64,000 nucleotides of DNA from Hyphomicrobiales bacterium. GTDB taxonomy: Bacteria > Pseudomonadota > Alphaproteobacteria > Rhizobiales > Rhizobiaceae. Of this stretch, positions 17,312-24,414 are shown piece after piece (the stretch's first letter is position 1; the number at the start of each line of letters is the position of its first letter). The translations under genes and the position numbers were made by a program. Below the pieces are notes generated by a model. It was not told the origin of the DNA and made no database searches. It saw only the letters and a program-made list of their open reading frames with translations. Location of the stretch: assembly GCA_900465675.1 (NCBI GenBank), contig UBJR01000013.1:62001-126000 (forward strand). Reading direction: 5' to 3'.

Positions 17312-18085
17312 ATGGCTGAAGCTCAAACCAAGAAGCTCACCGTCTCCACGACCGAAGTGGCGGTCGATATCGTCAACATGAACAAGTGGTATGGCGATTT
17401 CCACGTTCTGCGCGACATCAACCTGAAGGTCATGCGCGGCGAGCGCATCGTCATCGCCGGTCCGTCGGGTTCCGGCAAGTCGACGATGATCCGCTGCATC
17501 AACCGTCTGGAAGAGCACCAGAAGGGTCAGATCGTCGTCGATGGCACCGAGCTTACCAACGACCTGAAGAAGATCGACGAAGTGCGGCGCGAAGTCGGGA
17601 TGGTGTTCCAGCACTTCAACCTCTTCCCGCATCTGACGATCCTGGAAAACTGCACGCTGGCGCCGATCTGGGTGCGCAAGATGCCAAAGAAGCAGGCGGA
17701 AGAAGTCGCCATGCACTTCCTGAAGCGCGTCAAGATTCCGGAACAGGCCAACAAATATCCGGGCCAGCTCTCCGGTGGCCAGCAGCAGCGCGTGGCGATC
17801 GCCCGCTCGCTCTGCATGAATCCGAAGATCATGCTGTTCGATGAGCCGACCTCGGCACTCGATCCTGAAATGATCAAGGAAGTTCTGGATACGATGGTCG
17901 GTCTGGCCGAAGAAGGCATGACCATGCTCTGCGTCACCCACGAAATGGGCTTTGCCCGCCAGGTCGCCAACCGCGTCATCTTCATGGACCAGGGCCAGAT
18001 CGTCGAGCAGAATTCGCCGGCCGAATTCTTCGACAATCCGCAGCACGAGCGCACCAAGCTGTTCCTCAGCCAGATCCTGCATTAA
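17312..18085 (+). CDS. aapP: General L-amino acid ABC transporter ATP-binding protein AapP
   Basis: A 257-residue ABC ATPase. Walker A is GPSGSGKST near residue 50, the Q-loop is GMVFQHFNLFPHLTI, the signature LSGGQQQRVAIARSL is near residue 151, Walker B is IMLFDEPTSALDPE, and the H-loop is CVTHEMGFAR. It energises the AapQM permease on the cytoplasmic face. The start at 17312 (MAEAQTKKL) follows gagggtaacaaat. It is the last gene of the operon, ended by a strong terminator. Confidence 0.96.
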   Translation: MAEAQTKKLTVSTTEVAVDIVNMNKWYGDFHVLRDINLKVMRGERIVIAGPSGSGKSTMIRCINRLEEHQKGQIVVDGTELTNDLKKIDEVRREVGMVFQHFNLFPHLTILENCTLAPIWVRKMPKKQAEEVAMHFLKRVKIPEQANKYPGQLSGGQQQRVAIARSLCMNPKIMLFDEPTSALDPEMIKEVLDTMVGLAEEGMTMLCVTHEMGFARQVANRVIFMDQGQIVEQNSPAEFFDNPQHERTKLFLSQILH

Positions 18086-18101
18086 GCGGATAACAGATCA
18101 G

Positions 18102-18134
18102 AAAAAGCCGCCGGAGCGATCCGGCGGCTTTTTT
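18102..18134. terminator. Rho-independent terminator of the aap operon
   Basis: A long GC stem (aaaaagccgccgga / tccggcggcttttt) with a GCGA loop and T-run, 17 bp after the aapP stop. A-run and T-run on opposite sides make it bidirectional, serving also the convergent repeat-protein gene. Confidence 0.93.
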
Positions 18135-18144
18135 GTTTGCGGCT

Positions 18145-18876
18145 TTAGCGGGATGCCAGCGTCCGTAGCATCTTGCAGAGACCGGTCAGCCCGGCATCAT
18201 AGCCACCAGAGGCAATGTCGCGGCAGCGAACCAGCATCTTCCGCTGATCGCTGGCATCCATCCTGCTGAACTCGCGGGTAACCGCACTCGGCGTCATCCC
18301 GCTTCCACTGCCGCCACTGGATGCACCACCACCGGACGAGCCGCCGCCGATACCAAGGCCGAGATTGGCGCCTGCGCCATTGCCGATATTTGCGCCCGCA
18401 TTGGCATTGATGCCGTTCGATCCGCCGATCGACGCCGTGACATCCGTATCGAGGATATTACCATTGCTGCCGCCGAGAGTTGCGCCGGCATTGGCGTTCA
18501 CACCGCTGCCGCCGCCAGCCGATACGCCGGCATCGACGTCTGCGAGGTTGCCACTGCCGCCCGCATTGGCGCCGACCGCCGCATTGACGCCATTGCTGCC
18601 GCCAACACTGGCTTTCACATCGGCATCAACGAGACCGCCGGACCCGCCGACCGTGGCGTTGGTATTCGCATTGATGCCACCGGAGCCGCCGACAGAAGCG
18701 CCGACATTGGCGCCAAGGCCGCCGGAACTTCCGGAGCCGAGGCCGACACTGGCATTGACGCCGTTGCTGCCGCCGATAGAGATATCGAGAGCGTGCACAG
18801 AACTGACCGGCATGACGAAAATCGAGCAGGCGGATGCAAGGACGGCGATCGCGGTCCTCGAATGAGCGTAGGTCAT
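18145..18876 (-). CDS. Secreted Gly/Ser/Asn-rich repeat protein
   Basis: A 243-residue protein of unknown function. An N-terminal signal peptide (TAIAVLASACSIFVMPVSS, cleavage near VHA-LD) is followed by about ten degenerate 14-16 residue repeats of the type GGS(N/G)G(V/I)NAxxxA, alternating with units containing LxDxDVxAS. A C-terminal helical tail of about 50 residues carries two cysteines (MLVRCRDIASG, GLCKMLRTLASR). The alternating small-residue pattern suggests a beta-roll or extended surface protein; this is inference. The ATG at 18876 follows cggaggaatatc. Similar repeat proteins occur in other rhizobia, but no function is known to me. Confidence 0.75.
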   Translation of the reverse strand: MTYAHSRTAIAVLASACSIFVMPVSSVHALDISIGGSNGVNASVGLGSGSSGGLGANVGASVGGSGGINANTNATVGGSGGLVDADVKASVGGSNGVNAAVGANAGGSGNLADVDAGVSAGGGSGVNANAGATLGGSNGNILDTDVTASIGGSNGINANAGANIGNGAGANLGLGIGGGSSGGGASSGGSGSGMTPSAVTREFSRMDASDQRKMLVRCRDIASGGYDAGLTGLCKMLRTLASR

Positions 18877-19232
18877 GATATTCCTCCGTTTTCTCAATGC
18901 CGGATCACCGGCAGCCGAAAATCGACGGAACGCGCGCACCTTCGATCAGATGGACAGGGCCTCCAGCCCGGTCCTTGGACACGGCCGTTGGCGGGTCCGT
19001 GGACTTGGCCATCGCGGTCAGGTCCATGAAAAGCGAACGCAGTAATATTAGCATTGTTTCACGCAACAATGAGCCACGGTTACCGCGAAGCAAAGATCCG
19101 GCCAAAGCGTGCCGGAAGCATACACTTCTTCGTCAACAGGCGGCGGTTGGCGAATCGCTGTGATACCGGCCATAGACAAGAGCGAGCGAAAGCCTAATTG
19201 CCTGAGATAACAAACAACCGACGGAGCGCCCG
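18877..19232. other. 356-bp intergenic region without a recognised gene
   Basis: Lies between two divergent genes and should contain their promoters. I see no convincing small ORF, RNA gene or repeat in it. Confidence 0.6.
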
Positions 19233-19517
19233 ATGAAACTCTCTCTTGCCGCAGCGATCATCGCGGGTGCTGTTCTTTCTGGCTGCACTGCGACCGGCGA
19301 TATCTCCGGCCCAGGCCTGGCACCGATCCCGGGCAGCATCACCTATAATGGCCAACCCCGGACGAAGCTGACCAAGTCGCCGATCGGCTCGCAGTTTCCG
19401 CACACCTTCGTGGACAATCGCGGCCGCGAGGTCGAGGAAACCTACATCATCCGGCCGGACCGCAGCCTGATGATCGCCAATCGCGTCTATCGCCCGATCT
19501 TCCGCTGGAACGATTGA
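19233..19517 (+). CDS. Small lipoprotein of unknown function
   Basis: A 94-residue protein with a lipoprotein signal: MKLSLAAAIIAGAVLSGC, lipobox LSGC at residues 15-18. The mature part contains GSITYNGQPRTKLTKSPIGS and a basic C-terminal segment (EETYIIRPDRSLMIANRVYR). The short domain is found in rhizobial hypothetical lipoproteins. It would sit on the inner or outer membrane; the residue after Cys is Thr, which does not signal inner-membrane retention. It is probably monocistronic. Confidence 0.75.
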   Translation: MKLSLAAAIIAGAVLSGCTATGDISGPGLAPIPGSITYNGQPRTKLTKSPIGSQFPHTFVDNRGREVEETYIIRPDRSLMIANRVYRPIFRWND

Positions 19518-19687
19518 TTCCGGCAAACAGGCCTGCGTTTCCGGTGGCGCTCCTGCTCTCGTCCCTTGCCGCATGGAACGGCTCTGCGATGCAGTCACGG
19601 GCCGGACAGCGGCAACAGCAATGACCGCCTCGGGAACAAATAAGCGTGAATGTCAGTTTCCCTCCCATGTGAAGAGGAGAAGAGACA

Positions 19688-20014
19688 ATGACATACGACC
19701 CGAACAACCTGAATGACCCGAACCGTCCGCTGGATCCGGCGGGCACTCCCGACTACCGCGCCACCCCTGTCCGCGCTGAAAAATCCAACGCCTGGGTCGG
19801 CTGGGTGGCAGCGATCGCCGTGGTCGCCGTCGCGGCCTTTGCCTATACGGAGTGGAACGGCACGCCGACTACCGACCCGCAGACGACGGCATCGACGCAA
19901 TCGGAACCGGCAGCACCGGCACCGGCTCCCGTAAAGCCGATGGCACCGGCCGATACAAACGCTACTCCGGCCCCGGCTACGCCGCCCGCAGCCGGTGGCA
20001 ACACCCCGCAGTAA
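19688..20014 (+). CDS. Membrane-anchored Pro/Ala-rich small protein
   Basis: A 108-residue protein. A polar N-terminus (MTYDPNNLNDPNRPLDPAGT) precedes a single membrane segment (VGWVAAIAVVAVAAFAYTEW, residues about 37-56) and a Pro/Ala/Thr-rich tail that probably lies in the periplasm. It resembles short rhizobial membrane proteins of unknown role. The ATG follows gaagaggagaagagaca, a strong ribosome-binding site. A terminator follows 6 bp after the stop. Confidence 0.7.
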   Translation: MTYDPNNLNDPNRPLDPAGTPDYRATPVRAEKSNAWVGWVAAIAVVAVAAFAYTEWNGTPTTDPQTTASTQSEPAAPAPAPVKPMAPADTNATPAPATPPAAGGNTPQ

Positions 20015-20019
20015 GCGAG

Positions 20020-20048
20020 AAAAGGCCCGGTTCATCACCGGGCCTTTT
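20020..20048 (+). terminator. Rho-independent terminator
   Basis: A 12-bp stem (aaaaggcccggt / accgggcctttt) with a 5-nt loop and T-run, directly after the preceding gene. It is the last ordinary chromosomal signal before the prophage junction. Confidence 0.92.
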
Positions 20049-20152
20049 TCAATCATCATGCCTTCGGCATCATGTGCATTAAGCTTACCGGCTAACCGTC
20101 CGGCGAAGAACGCGTTGAAGCCGCGGCACGCCGGAGGCATACAATGCCTCAC

Positions 20153-20228
20153 GCCCCTCGTAGCTCAACGTCAGAGCAGCTGCGCCGTTAGCAGCCGATC
20201 CAGGTTCAATTCCTCGGCAGGGGCACCA
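20153..20228 (+). tRNA. Degenerate tRNA-like sequence at the prophage junction
   Basis: A 76-nt sequence with recognisable tRNA parts. These are an acceptor stem pairing GCCCCT with AGGGGC, a D-arm GCTC/GAGC, an anticodon stem GCTGC/GCAGC, a GGTTCAATTCC T-loop and an encoded CCA. It deviates from a working tRNA: the anticodon loop GCCGTTA lacks U33, the T-stem has a C:C mismatch, and extra bases lie between arms. The anticodon cannot be assigned (CGT by position, GTT if one base is inserted). It is more likely a decayed or att-associated tRNA remnant than an active gene. Confidence 0.45.
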
Positions 20229-20407
20229 AGGCGCCGCTTTTGCGTTCAAAATTTTCGGAAAAAGAATTGGCGACCCCTGCAGGACTGCCAATTACTCAGA
20301 TTTATCAAGCAAAAACAGTGAAAATGGCATGAAGTGAGGGGAAATTAGGTGCGATTGATTTTGTTTTGGAATTTTATCCGGCGCCCCTCACTGCTAGACT
20401 GAAACGA

Positions 20408-20704
20408 ATGCCCTACCAACCCCTCTACCGCTGGCGCCGAACCAGGATCGACGAGAACGATCCGCCGGACGATAACGACTGGTCCGGATATGACGGCGAG
20501 GTTTGCATCGGCCGAATCCAGAAACAGCTGCACGGGCCGATGAAGGGGAAGTGGATGTGGAACCTGCTCGCCACCCACGTTAAGCTACGGATCATGCCGC
20601 AATCGGGCTTCATAGACGAAGGCCGAGAGGCTATGCGCAAGGTGGAGGAGAGGTATCACGCGCTGATGCGAGCGAATGATCAGAGGGGGAGCAAGGATGG
20701 GTGA
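20408..20704 (+). CDS. Hypothetical protein at the prophage left end
   Basis: A 98-residue basic, Trp-rich protein (LYRWRRTRIDENDPPDDNDW, KGKWMWNLLATHVKLRI) with a C-terminal helix. No domain is recognised. It resembles short rhizobial hypothetical proteins found in many genomes, so it may be accessory chromosomal DNA or phage cargo. The start at 20408 gives MPYQPLYRW; no clear Shine-Dalgarno site is present. The next gene starts inside its last codons, so the pair is translated together. Confidence 0.6.
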   Translation: MPYQPLYRWRRTRIDENDPPDDNDWSGYDGEVCIGRIQKQLHGPMKGKWMWNLLATHVKLRIMPQSGFIDEGREAMRKVEERYHALMRANDQRGSKDG

Positions 20705-20879
20705 TCTCGATCGACCCCAACAGACGACATCCGGTCATCATGAGCATTTCTGCTCGCACCCTGGCTGCTCGAAATGGGGAGGCTACGGGTTCTCGTCGTC
20801 AAAGGCTATCGAGACCAGATGGTGGTGCTGGGAGCACTACCCGCACAAGGAACCTATTCGGCTGAAGCCGCGTTCATAG
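20697..20879 (+). CDS. Small Cys/His-rich protein, probable zinc binder
   Basis: A 60-residue protein whose sequence HEHFCSHPGCSKWGGYGF and WWCWEHYPH contains three Cys and several His residues arranged like a treble-clef or small zinc finger. Function is unknown. The ATG follows gggggagcaagg and overlaps the end of the previous gene by 8 bp. A terminator lies 46 bp past its stop. Confidence 0.6.
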   Translation: MGDLDRPQQTTSGHHEHFCSHPGCSKWGGYGFSSSKAIETRWWCWEHYPHKEPIRLKPRS

Positions 20880-20925
20880 GGCGCTGGCTCGCGTTCCTCT
20901 GCCAGCTATGTCACTCTCGCGACTT

Positions 20926-20952
20926 GCCCCGCCCTCAAGCGGGGCTTTCTTT
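20926..20952 (+). terminator. Rho-independent terminator after the left-end plus-strand gene pair
   Basis: Stem gccccgc / gcggggc, 6-nt loop, then tttcttta. It overlaps the 3' end of the convergent ligase gene by two bases. Confidence 0.8.
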
Positions 20953-21994
20953 ATTCGAGCTCGTGGATTGCCGCTTCATCTGCCGCATCCCGCAGACCCT
21001 TGTAGCTCGCATGTCGAAGCTTTCCATCAGCCGTCCAAGCCCGATACTCGATCTCAGCTATCAGCCGCGGTCGTGTCCAGATGATGTTCTTGCGACGGCC
21101 GGCATACTCGATCGCCGGTTTCTTGGTAGCCAGCTTGTCTAACTCCTCGCGCAGTTTCCACGTCGCGGCTTCCTTGAACCCGGTTCCGACCGATCCAACG
21201 TAGACCAGCTTTCCGCCGCTCTTGCCTGCCAGTAGGAGCGATCCGATACCCGCCCTTGCCGACATCGAGTGCTCATAGCCGACGATCGCGAAGCTGTCGG
21301 ATTGGATGCACTTGACCTTCACCCAATCTCCGAGCCGCCCGCTGCGGTAGGCGCTGTGGCGATCCTTGGCGATGATTCCCTCTAGGCCGTGCTCGCAGGC
21401 CGCACGAAGTAATGCCGCTCCATCTGCCTCGACCTCCTGCGAAAGGCGGATAGCACCCTCGCTTTCGGGAACGATTCCTTCGAGCAAGTGACGGCGGGAT
21501 GCCAGGTCCGTCCCAGTGAGATCGTGACCATCGAAATACAGCAGGTCGAAGGCCATGAAGATGCTCTCGGCAGACGTCGCCTTCCCGCCGCGGCCGCCGA
21601 GCGACTGCTGAAGGGCGCTGAAATCCGATCGGCCTTGCTCGTCGAGAACGACCGCCTCGCCATCAAGGATGGCCGTGGACACGCCGAGCTCGCGCGCGGC
21701 GGCTTCGATGAGGGGGAAGCGGTGGGTCCAGTCGTGGCCGCCTCTGGTGAGGATACGGACGCCGGACGGCTCAATGTGAACGGCAAGACGATAGCCGTCC
21801 CATTTGATCTCGTAGGCCCACTGGTCGCCCTTTGGCGGCTTGGTCTTGAGAAGGGCCAGGCACGGTTCTATACGTGCCGGCATTGGATCGAAGGGAAGGT
21901 TTGGCTGCGCAAGATCGCGCGGCTTGCGTGGCCGGGATCGAACCGGCTGATCGGCTTCGCGGAGAAGCGGCTTTGACTTCGGCGGCTTGGTCAT
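20951..21994 (-). CDS. ATP-dependent DNA ligase (LigD ligase-domain type)
   Basis: A 347-residue ligase. The nucleotidyltransferase motif I with the adenylated lysine is seen as YEIKWDGYR near residue 62; motif III is AFDLLYFDGHDL, motif IV EGIIAKDRHSAYR, and motif V DWVKVKC, followed by an OB-fold domain (GIGSLLLAGKSGGKLVYVG, and the C-terminal AEIEYRAWTADGKLRHASYK). It seals DNA nicks using ATP. The size and motifs match the ligase part of bacterial LigD without polymerase or phosphoesterase domains; no Ku gene is in the window. Phage or host origin is unclear: it sits inside the probable prophage, downstream of the lysis genes. Confidence 0.85.
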   Translation of the reverse strand: MTKPPKSKPLLREADQPVRSRPRKPRDLAQPNLPFDPMPARIEPCLALLKTKPPKGDQWAYEIKWDGYRLAVHIEPSGVRILTRGGHDWTHRFPLIEAAARELGVSTAILDGEAVVLDEQGRSDFSALQQSLGGRGGKATSAESIFMAFDLLYFDGHDLTGTDLASRRHLLEGIVPESEGAIRLSQEVEADGAALLRAACEHGLEGIIAKDRHSAYRSGRLGDWVKVKCIQSDSFAIVGYEHSMSARAGIGSLLLAGKSGGKLVYVGSVGTGFKEAATWKLREELDKLATKKPAIEYAGRRKNIIWTRPRLIAEIEYRAWTADGKLRHASYKGLRDAADEAAIHELE

Positions 21995-22346
21995 GCCGCG
22001 AGTTCATCAGCAAATGCTTAAAATGCCATTGAAAAGTTGGCGGTCAGTCAAACCGCAAGCAGATACAGGCCTGCGTAGAGCGCCAGGGCAAACAAGAGCA
22101 CTGCTTTTGGATTGAGCAACATCGTTGGCATCCCGGTCGGACGGCGGATGAGGCAGTATGCCACCAGGAATCTCAAGTGTCACGCCACACTCAATGCAGT
22201 ATGTCCGGATACGTACGAAGCGCCCCGTCATGCTGATGCCACGGGACTCTCATCATTCGATGTGATTAGTTCCCGCTGCTGATGCGTCTTGGCGGACACC
22301 TTGGCGCATGGAGGGCTCGCCTGTGTAATGAGTGGCGAGCCCTTTT
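21995..22346. other. 352-bp stretch without a confident gene
   Basis: Between the ligase start and the next leftward gene. It contains a possible 24-residue membrane peptide (22048-22122), a doubtful 74-residue frame with one CxxC (22007-22231, minus) and a plus-strand terminator-like hairpin at 22313-22347. Confidence 0.5.
22048..22122 (-). CDS. Possible 24-residue membrane peptide
   Basis: ATG LLNPKAVLLFALALYAGLYL-type peptide: almost entirely one hydrophobic helix, stop at 22048. The ribosome-binding site is weak (cgggatgccaacg). Similar tiny membrane peptides occur elsewhere in this prophage, which is the only support. Confidence 0.3.
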   Translation of the reverse strand: MLLNPKAVLLFALALYAGLYLLAV

Positions 22347-22347
22347 T
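22313..22347 (+). terminator. Plus-strand terminator-like hairpin without an obvious gene
   Basis: A perfect 9-bp stem (gggctcgcc / ggcgagccc) with a 12-nt loop and five T on the plus strand. On the minus strand it directly follows the stop at 22347 but lacks a T-run. Confidence 0.6.
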
Positions 22348-22787
22348 CATGGAGTGATCAGAAACGGGATCGGCGGCGATGTGACATTGATCGGCCAGCC
22401 GATGCGGTGGATCACGTTGCAATAGTAGTTCAGATCGACCTCGTACCAAGCCGGGCCAAGCGCGGCCGCAAGCGGGATCGTGATCGATCGCTGATAAGTC
22501 TCCTTGCCGGCGAGCAGCTGGACACCCACCGTATAGGACGGGATAGCGTGCCGCGTGCCCTCGGCATCTACCAGCCAGCGCTTTGTCACTGCCGGGCATA
22601 TGCGTGTTCTGAATACCTTGAACTCGACATCCAATACCCCGCCTCGGCCGACTTCCGGCTGCAAGGCTTTGGCGCCCTCGTAGGTGATCGGCGGTACGCG
22701 ATCGAGGATCATCGATGCCAGCGAGTAGCTGCCGAAGAAGGCGAGCCCAAGCATCAGGCCAGCAGCGATCTTGATAGTCGTTTTCAT
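22347..22787 (-). CDS. Signal-anchored exported hypothetical protein
   Basis: A 146-residue protein with an N-terminal membrane anchor or signal (KIAAGLMLGLAFFGSYSLA), then a soluble beta-rich part with YEGAKALQPEVGRGGVLDVE, FRTRICPAVTKRWLVDAEG, SYTVGVQLLAGKETYQRSIT and YYCNVIHRIGWPI. Three Cys in the exported part could form disulfides. I recognise no family. The start at 22787 gives MKTTIKIAAG and overlaps the stop of the upstream gene by 4 bp (ATGA), so the two are coupled. Confidence 0.65.
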   Translation of the reverse strand: MKTTIKIAAGLMLGLAFFGSYSLASMILDRVPPITYEGAKALQPEVGRGGVLDVEFKVFRTRICPAVTKRWLVDAEGTRHAIPSYTVGVQLLAGKETYQRSITIPLAAALGPAWYEVDLNYYCNVIHRIGWPINVTSPPIPFLITP

Positions 22788-23125
22788 CCCTTCGGTGCTC
22801 CTGCGGTAAAGAAAACCTTCACTGCAGCCGCCGCCCCTGCCCCAGCCACGATGAAGCCAAAGAACCACATGCCGAAGCGGCCAAACCGCTTCATGGTCCG
22901 GAGGTTCTCAAGACTGTCCGACATCGTCTCGAAGTCCGCTTTCGTGAAGCGCTTGATCAGATAGTCAAACTTCTCGCGCTCCTCCTGATCGAGGTTGGCG
23001 ATCTGCTCGAGATTGGCTATTTCGCTGTCCCGAACCCCGGCGAGAAAGAGCCTCATCCTGGGGCTCAGGTCTGGCAGACGTTTAGGCAATGCTGGGTTCT
23101 GTTCCATCGCTTCATTCCCTGCCAT
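22784..23125 (-). CDS. Tail-anchored helical hypothetical protein
   Basis: About 113 residues; MAGNEAMEQNPALPKRLPDL opens it. A long charged helical region follows (DSEIANLEQIANLDQEEREK, ADFETMSDSLENLRTMKRF), and a single C-terminal membrane helix (FGMWFFGFIVAGAGAAAAVK) with a few basic residues closes it. The topology resembles small phage membrane proteins that act with lysis or superinfection functions, but no role can be assigned. Starts at 23125 or 23107 (agggaatgaagcg upstream) are both possible. The downstream exported protein is translationally coupled to it. Confidence 0.65.
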   Translation of the reverse strand: MAGNEAMEQNPALPKRLPDLSPRMRLFLAGVRDSEIANLEQIANLDQEEREKFDYLIKRFTKADFETMSDSLENLRTMKRFGRFGMWFFGFIVAGAGAAAAVKVFFTAGAPKG

Positions 23126-23159
23126 CCCTTGCCCTAGCCCTTTCAATGCCATGCCATAA

Positions 23160-23183
23160 GAAAAGCCGCCCTTATGAGCGGCT
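23160..23183 (-). terminator. Minus-strand terminator
   Basis: On the minus strand agccgc and gcggct form a stem followed by TTTTC. It may end the lysis transcript coming from the right before the coupled gene pair at 22347-23125. Confidence 0.6.
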
Positions 23184-23273
23184 CGGAGTGTTCGGTTGCC
23201 CCATATGAATGGGGCGCTGGGTGTTGCTTGGCCTGGAGCACATGGTAGCTTCCCCGCCATCTGGAGGAGCCCT

Positions 23274-23537
23274 ATGGCAATCAACATCGATCTCACCGAG
23301 AGCCAGCCTGACTTTCAGGCCCGAATTGCAACAGCGTCCATCGAGGATCTGGAAGAAGCTATAATCAGATACAACGGCGTGGCTACCACCGTCGCCGAGG
23401 TCAACCTTATGAGGATTGAACTCTACCGCCGACAGAGGACCGTGACGTGGAAACTATCAACAGAAACCCGTGTGATCGCTTGGTTAGCGCTCGCACTGAC
23501 CTTAGCGCAGCTAGTTTTACAGCTTTACCAAGGGTAA
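23274..23537 (+). CDS. Small tail-anchored protein on the opposite strand
   Basis: An 87-residue protein. The N-terminal part is acidic and helical (LTESQPDFQARIATASIEDL, EEAIIRYNGVATTVAEVNL), then basic (RIELYRRQRTVTWK), and it ends in one hydrophobic helix (VIAWLALALTLAQLVLQLYQ). It lies against the direction of the phage operon, with its own ribosome-binding site (tggaggagccct), flanked by leftward genes. Such placement is typical of a prophage-expressed accessory gene; function unknown. Confidence 0.65.
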   Translation: MAINIDLTESQPDFQARIATASIEDLEEAIIRYNGVATTVAEVNLMRIELYRRQRTVTWKLSTETRVIAWLALALTLAQLVLQLYQG

Positions 23538-23626
23538 GATGATCTCCCGGACAGCCTTTGCGGCACTCTGACCTGGCGTCGATCATCGGCTGACATCCGC
23601 GACCTGGGCTGCCTGCCCAGCTATCG

Positions 23627-23983
23627 TTATTTCGAGCCGAGCGGCTTCTTCGCCTTGAAGCGTCCGTAGAGAGCGTAAAGGCCGCCGACCAGTGGAAGTG
23701 CGGCCATCACGACCGTCAGCACGGTGCCCTGCAGTTCAGCCGGGAACACGATACCGAAGGCCCCGAGAACCACGGCCAGCAGCGAGATGAGCGAGCCCCA
23801 GAACACGCGCGACCGATAGAACGGCTCGGTGTTCGTCGAATGGACGATGGCGTCGATCAGCGGCGTGAGCGCGGCGACAATGGCCGGGACAGCGCTGATG
23901 TCCGCCCTCACCTCAGGCTTGGAAACGGCGGTCGCCACGACGGCGGCGACCTGGTTGGTGACTTCCTGCTTTGTGTCCGCCAC
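23627..23983 (-). CDS. Candidate holin, two membrane helices
   Basis: A 118-residue protein with an alanine/valine-rich amphipathic N-terminal half (VAAVVATAVSKPEVRADISA, IVAALTPLIDAIVHST), two predicted membrane helices (VFWGSLISLLAVVLGAFGIV and VLTVVMAALPLVGGLYALYG) and a basic C-terminus (RFKAKKPLGSK). This topology and its position two genes from the endolysin suggest a class II-type holin. No holin family is recognised from sequence alone. It is separated by 5 bp from the upstream gene and is part of the leftward lysis transcript. Confidence 0.6.
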   Translation of the reverse strand: MADTKQEVTNQVAAVVATAVSKPEVRADISAVPAIVAALTPLIDAIVHSTNTEPFYRSRVFWGSLISLLAVVLGAFGIVFPAELQGTVLTVVMAALPLVGGLYALYGRFKAKKPLGSK

Positions 23984-23988
23984 GGCCG

Positions 23989-24393
23989 CTACTCCGCTGC
24001 TGGTGTCGAAGCTGGCGGCGACGCTTGCGACACCGAGACCGAGCTCTGGACCACCGGCTGCTGCGTCGCCGCTGTCACTGTCGGCGCCGGGGTTATCTTT
24101 TTTTTTGAGGCCAGATAGCTGGCGGCGATAGCCTGATAGGCCGCGTCGACCTCGTCGCTCATGGCGTCGAGCGCGTCGAGCTGATCGGCTGTCAGGCCCG
24201 TTCCCTTCGATTTCACCGCAGTGATGATGTTCTGAACGGATGCGAGAACCGTCTGGCTGAGCGAGCCCAGCAGCGGCATCAACTGGGTCAGGCCAGCGAT
24301 GATGGAGTTGACGGCGGCATTGTTGACGTTGAGCGCCGAAAGCAGCCCCTGGATCATCGACAGGAGCGCGAGCGCGAGTGCTTCATAGTTCAT
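23989..24393 (-). CDS. Hydrophobic helical phage protein in the lysis cluster
   Basis: A 134-residue protein, MNYEALALALLSMIQGLLSA at the start, rich in Leu/Ala/Val/Asn, with amphipathic helices to about residue 60 (IIAGLTQLMPLLGSLSQTVL). An acidic helix (DQLDALDAMSDEVDAAYQAI) and a Pro/Ser/Thr/Val-rich disordered tail follow. No family is recognised. Its place between the lipoprotein and the candidate holin suggests an accessory lysis or membrane role. The start follows cgggagaacagaccg. Confidence 0.6.
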   Translation of the reverse strand: MNYEALALALLSMIQGLLSALNVNNAAVNSIIAGLTQLMPLLGSLSQTVLASVQNIITAVKSKGTGLTADQLDALDAMSDEVDAAYQAIAASYLASKKKITPAPTVTAATQQPVVQSSVSVSQASPPASTPAAE

Positions 24394-24414
24394 CGGTCTG
24401 TTCTCCCGTTGGGC

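Noticed and set aside
22007..22231. A 74-codon minus frame with one CxxC
   Set aside because: No ribosome-binding site, only one Cys pair and no resemblance to a known zinc protein; kept only as part of the intergenic note.
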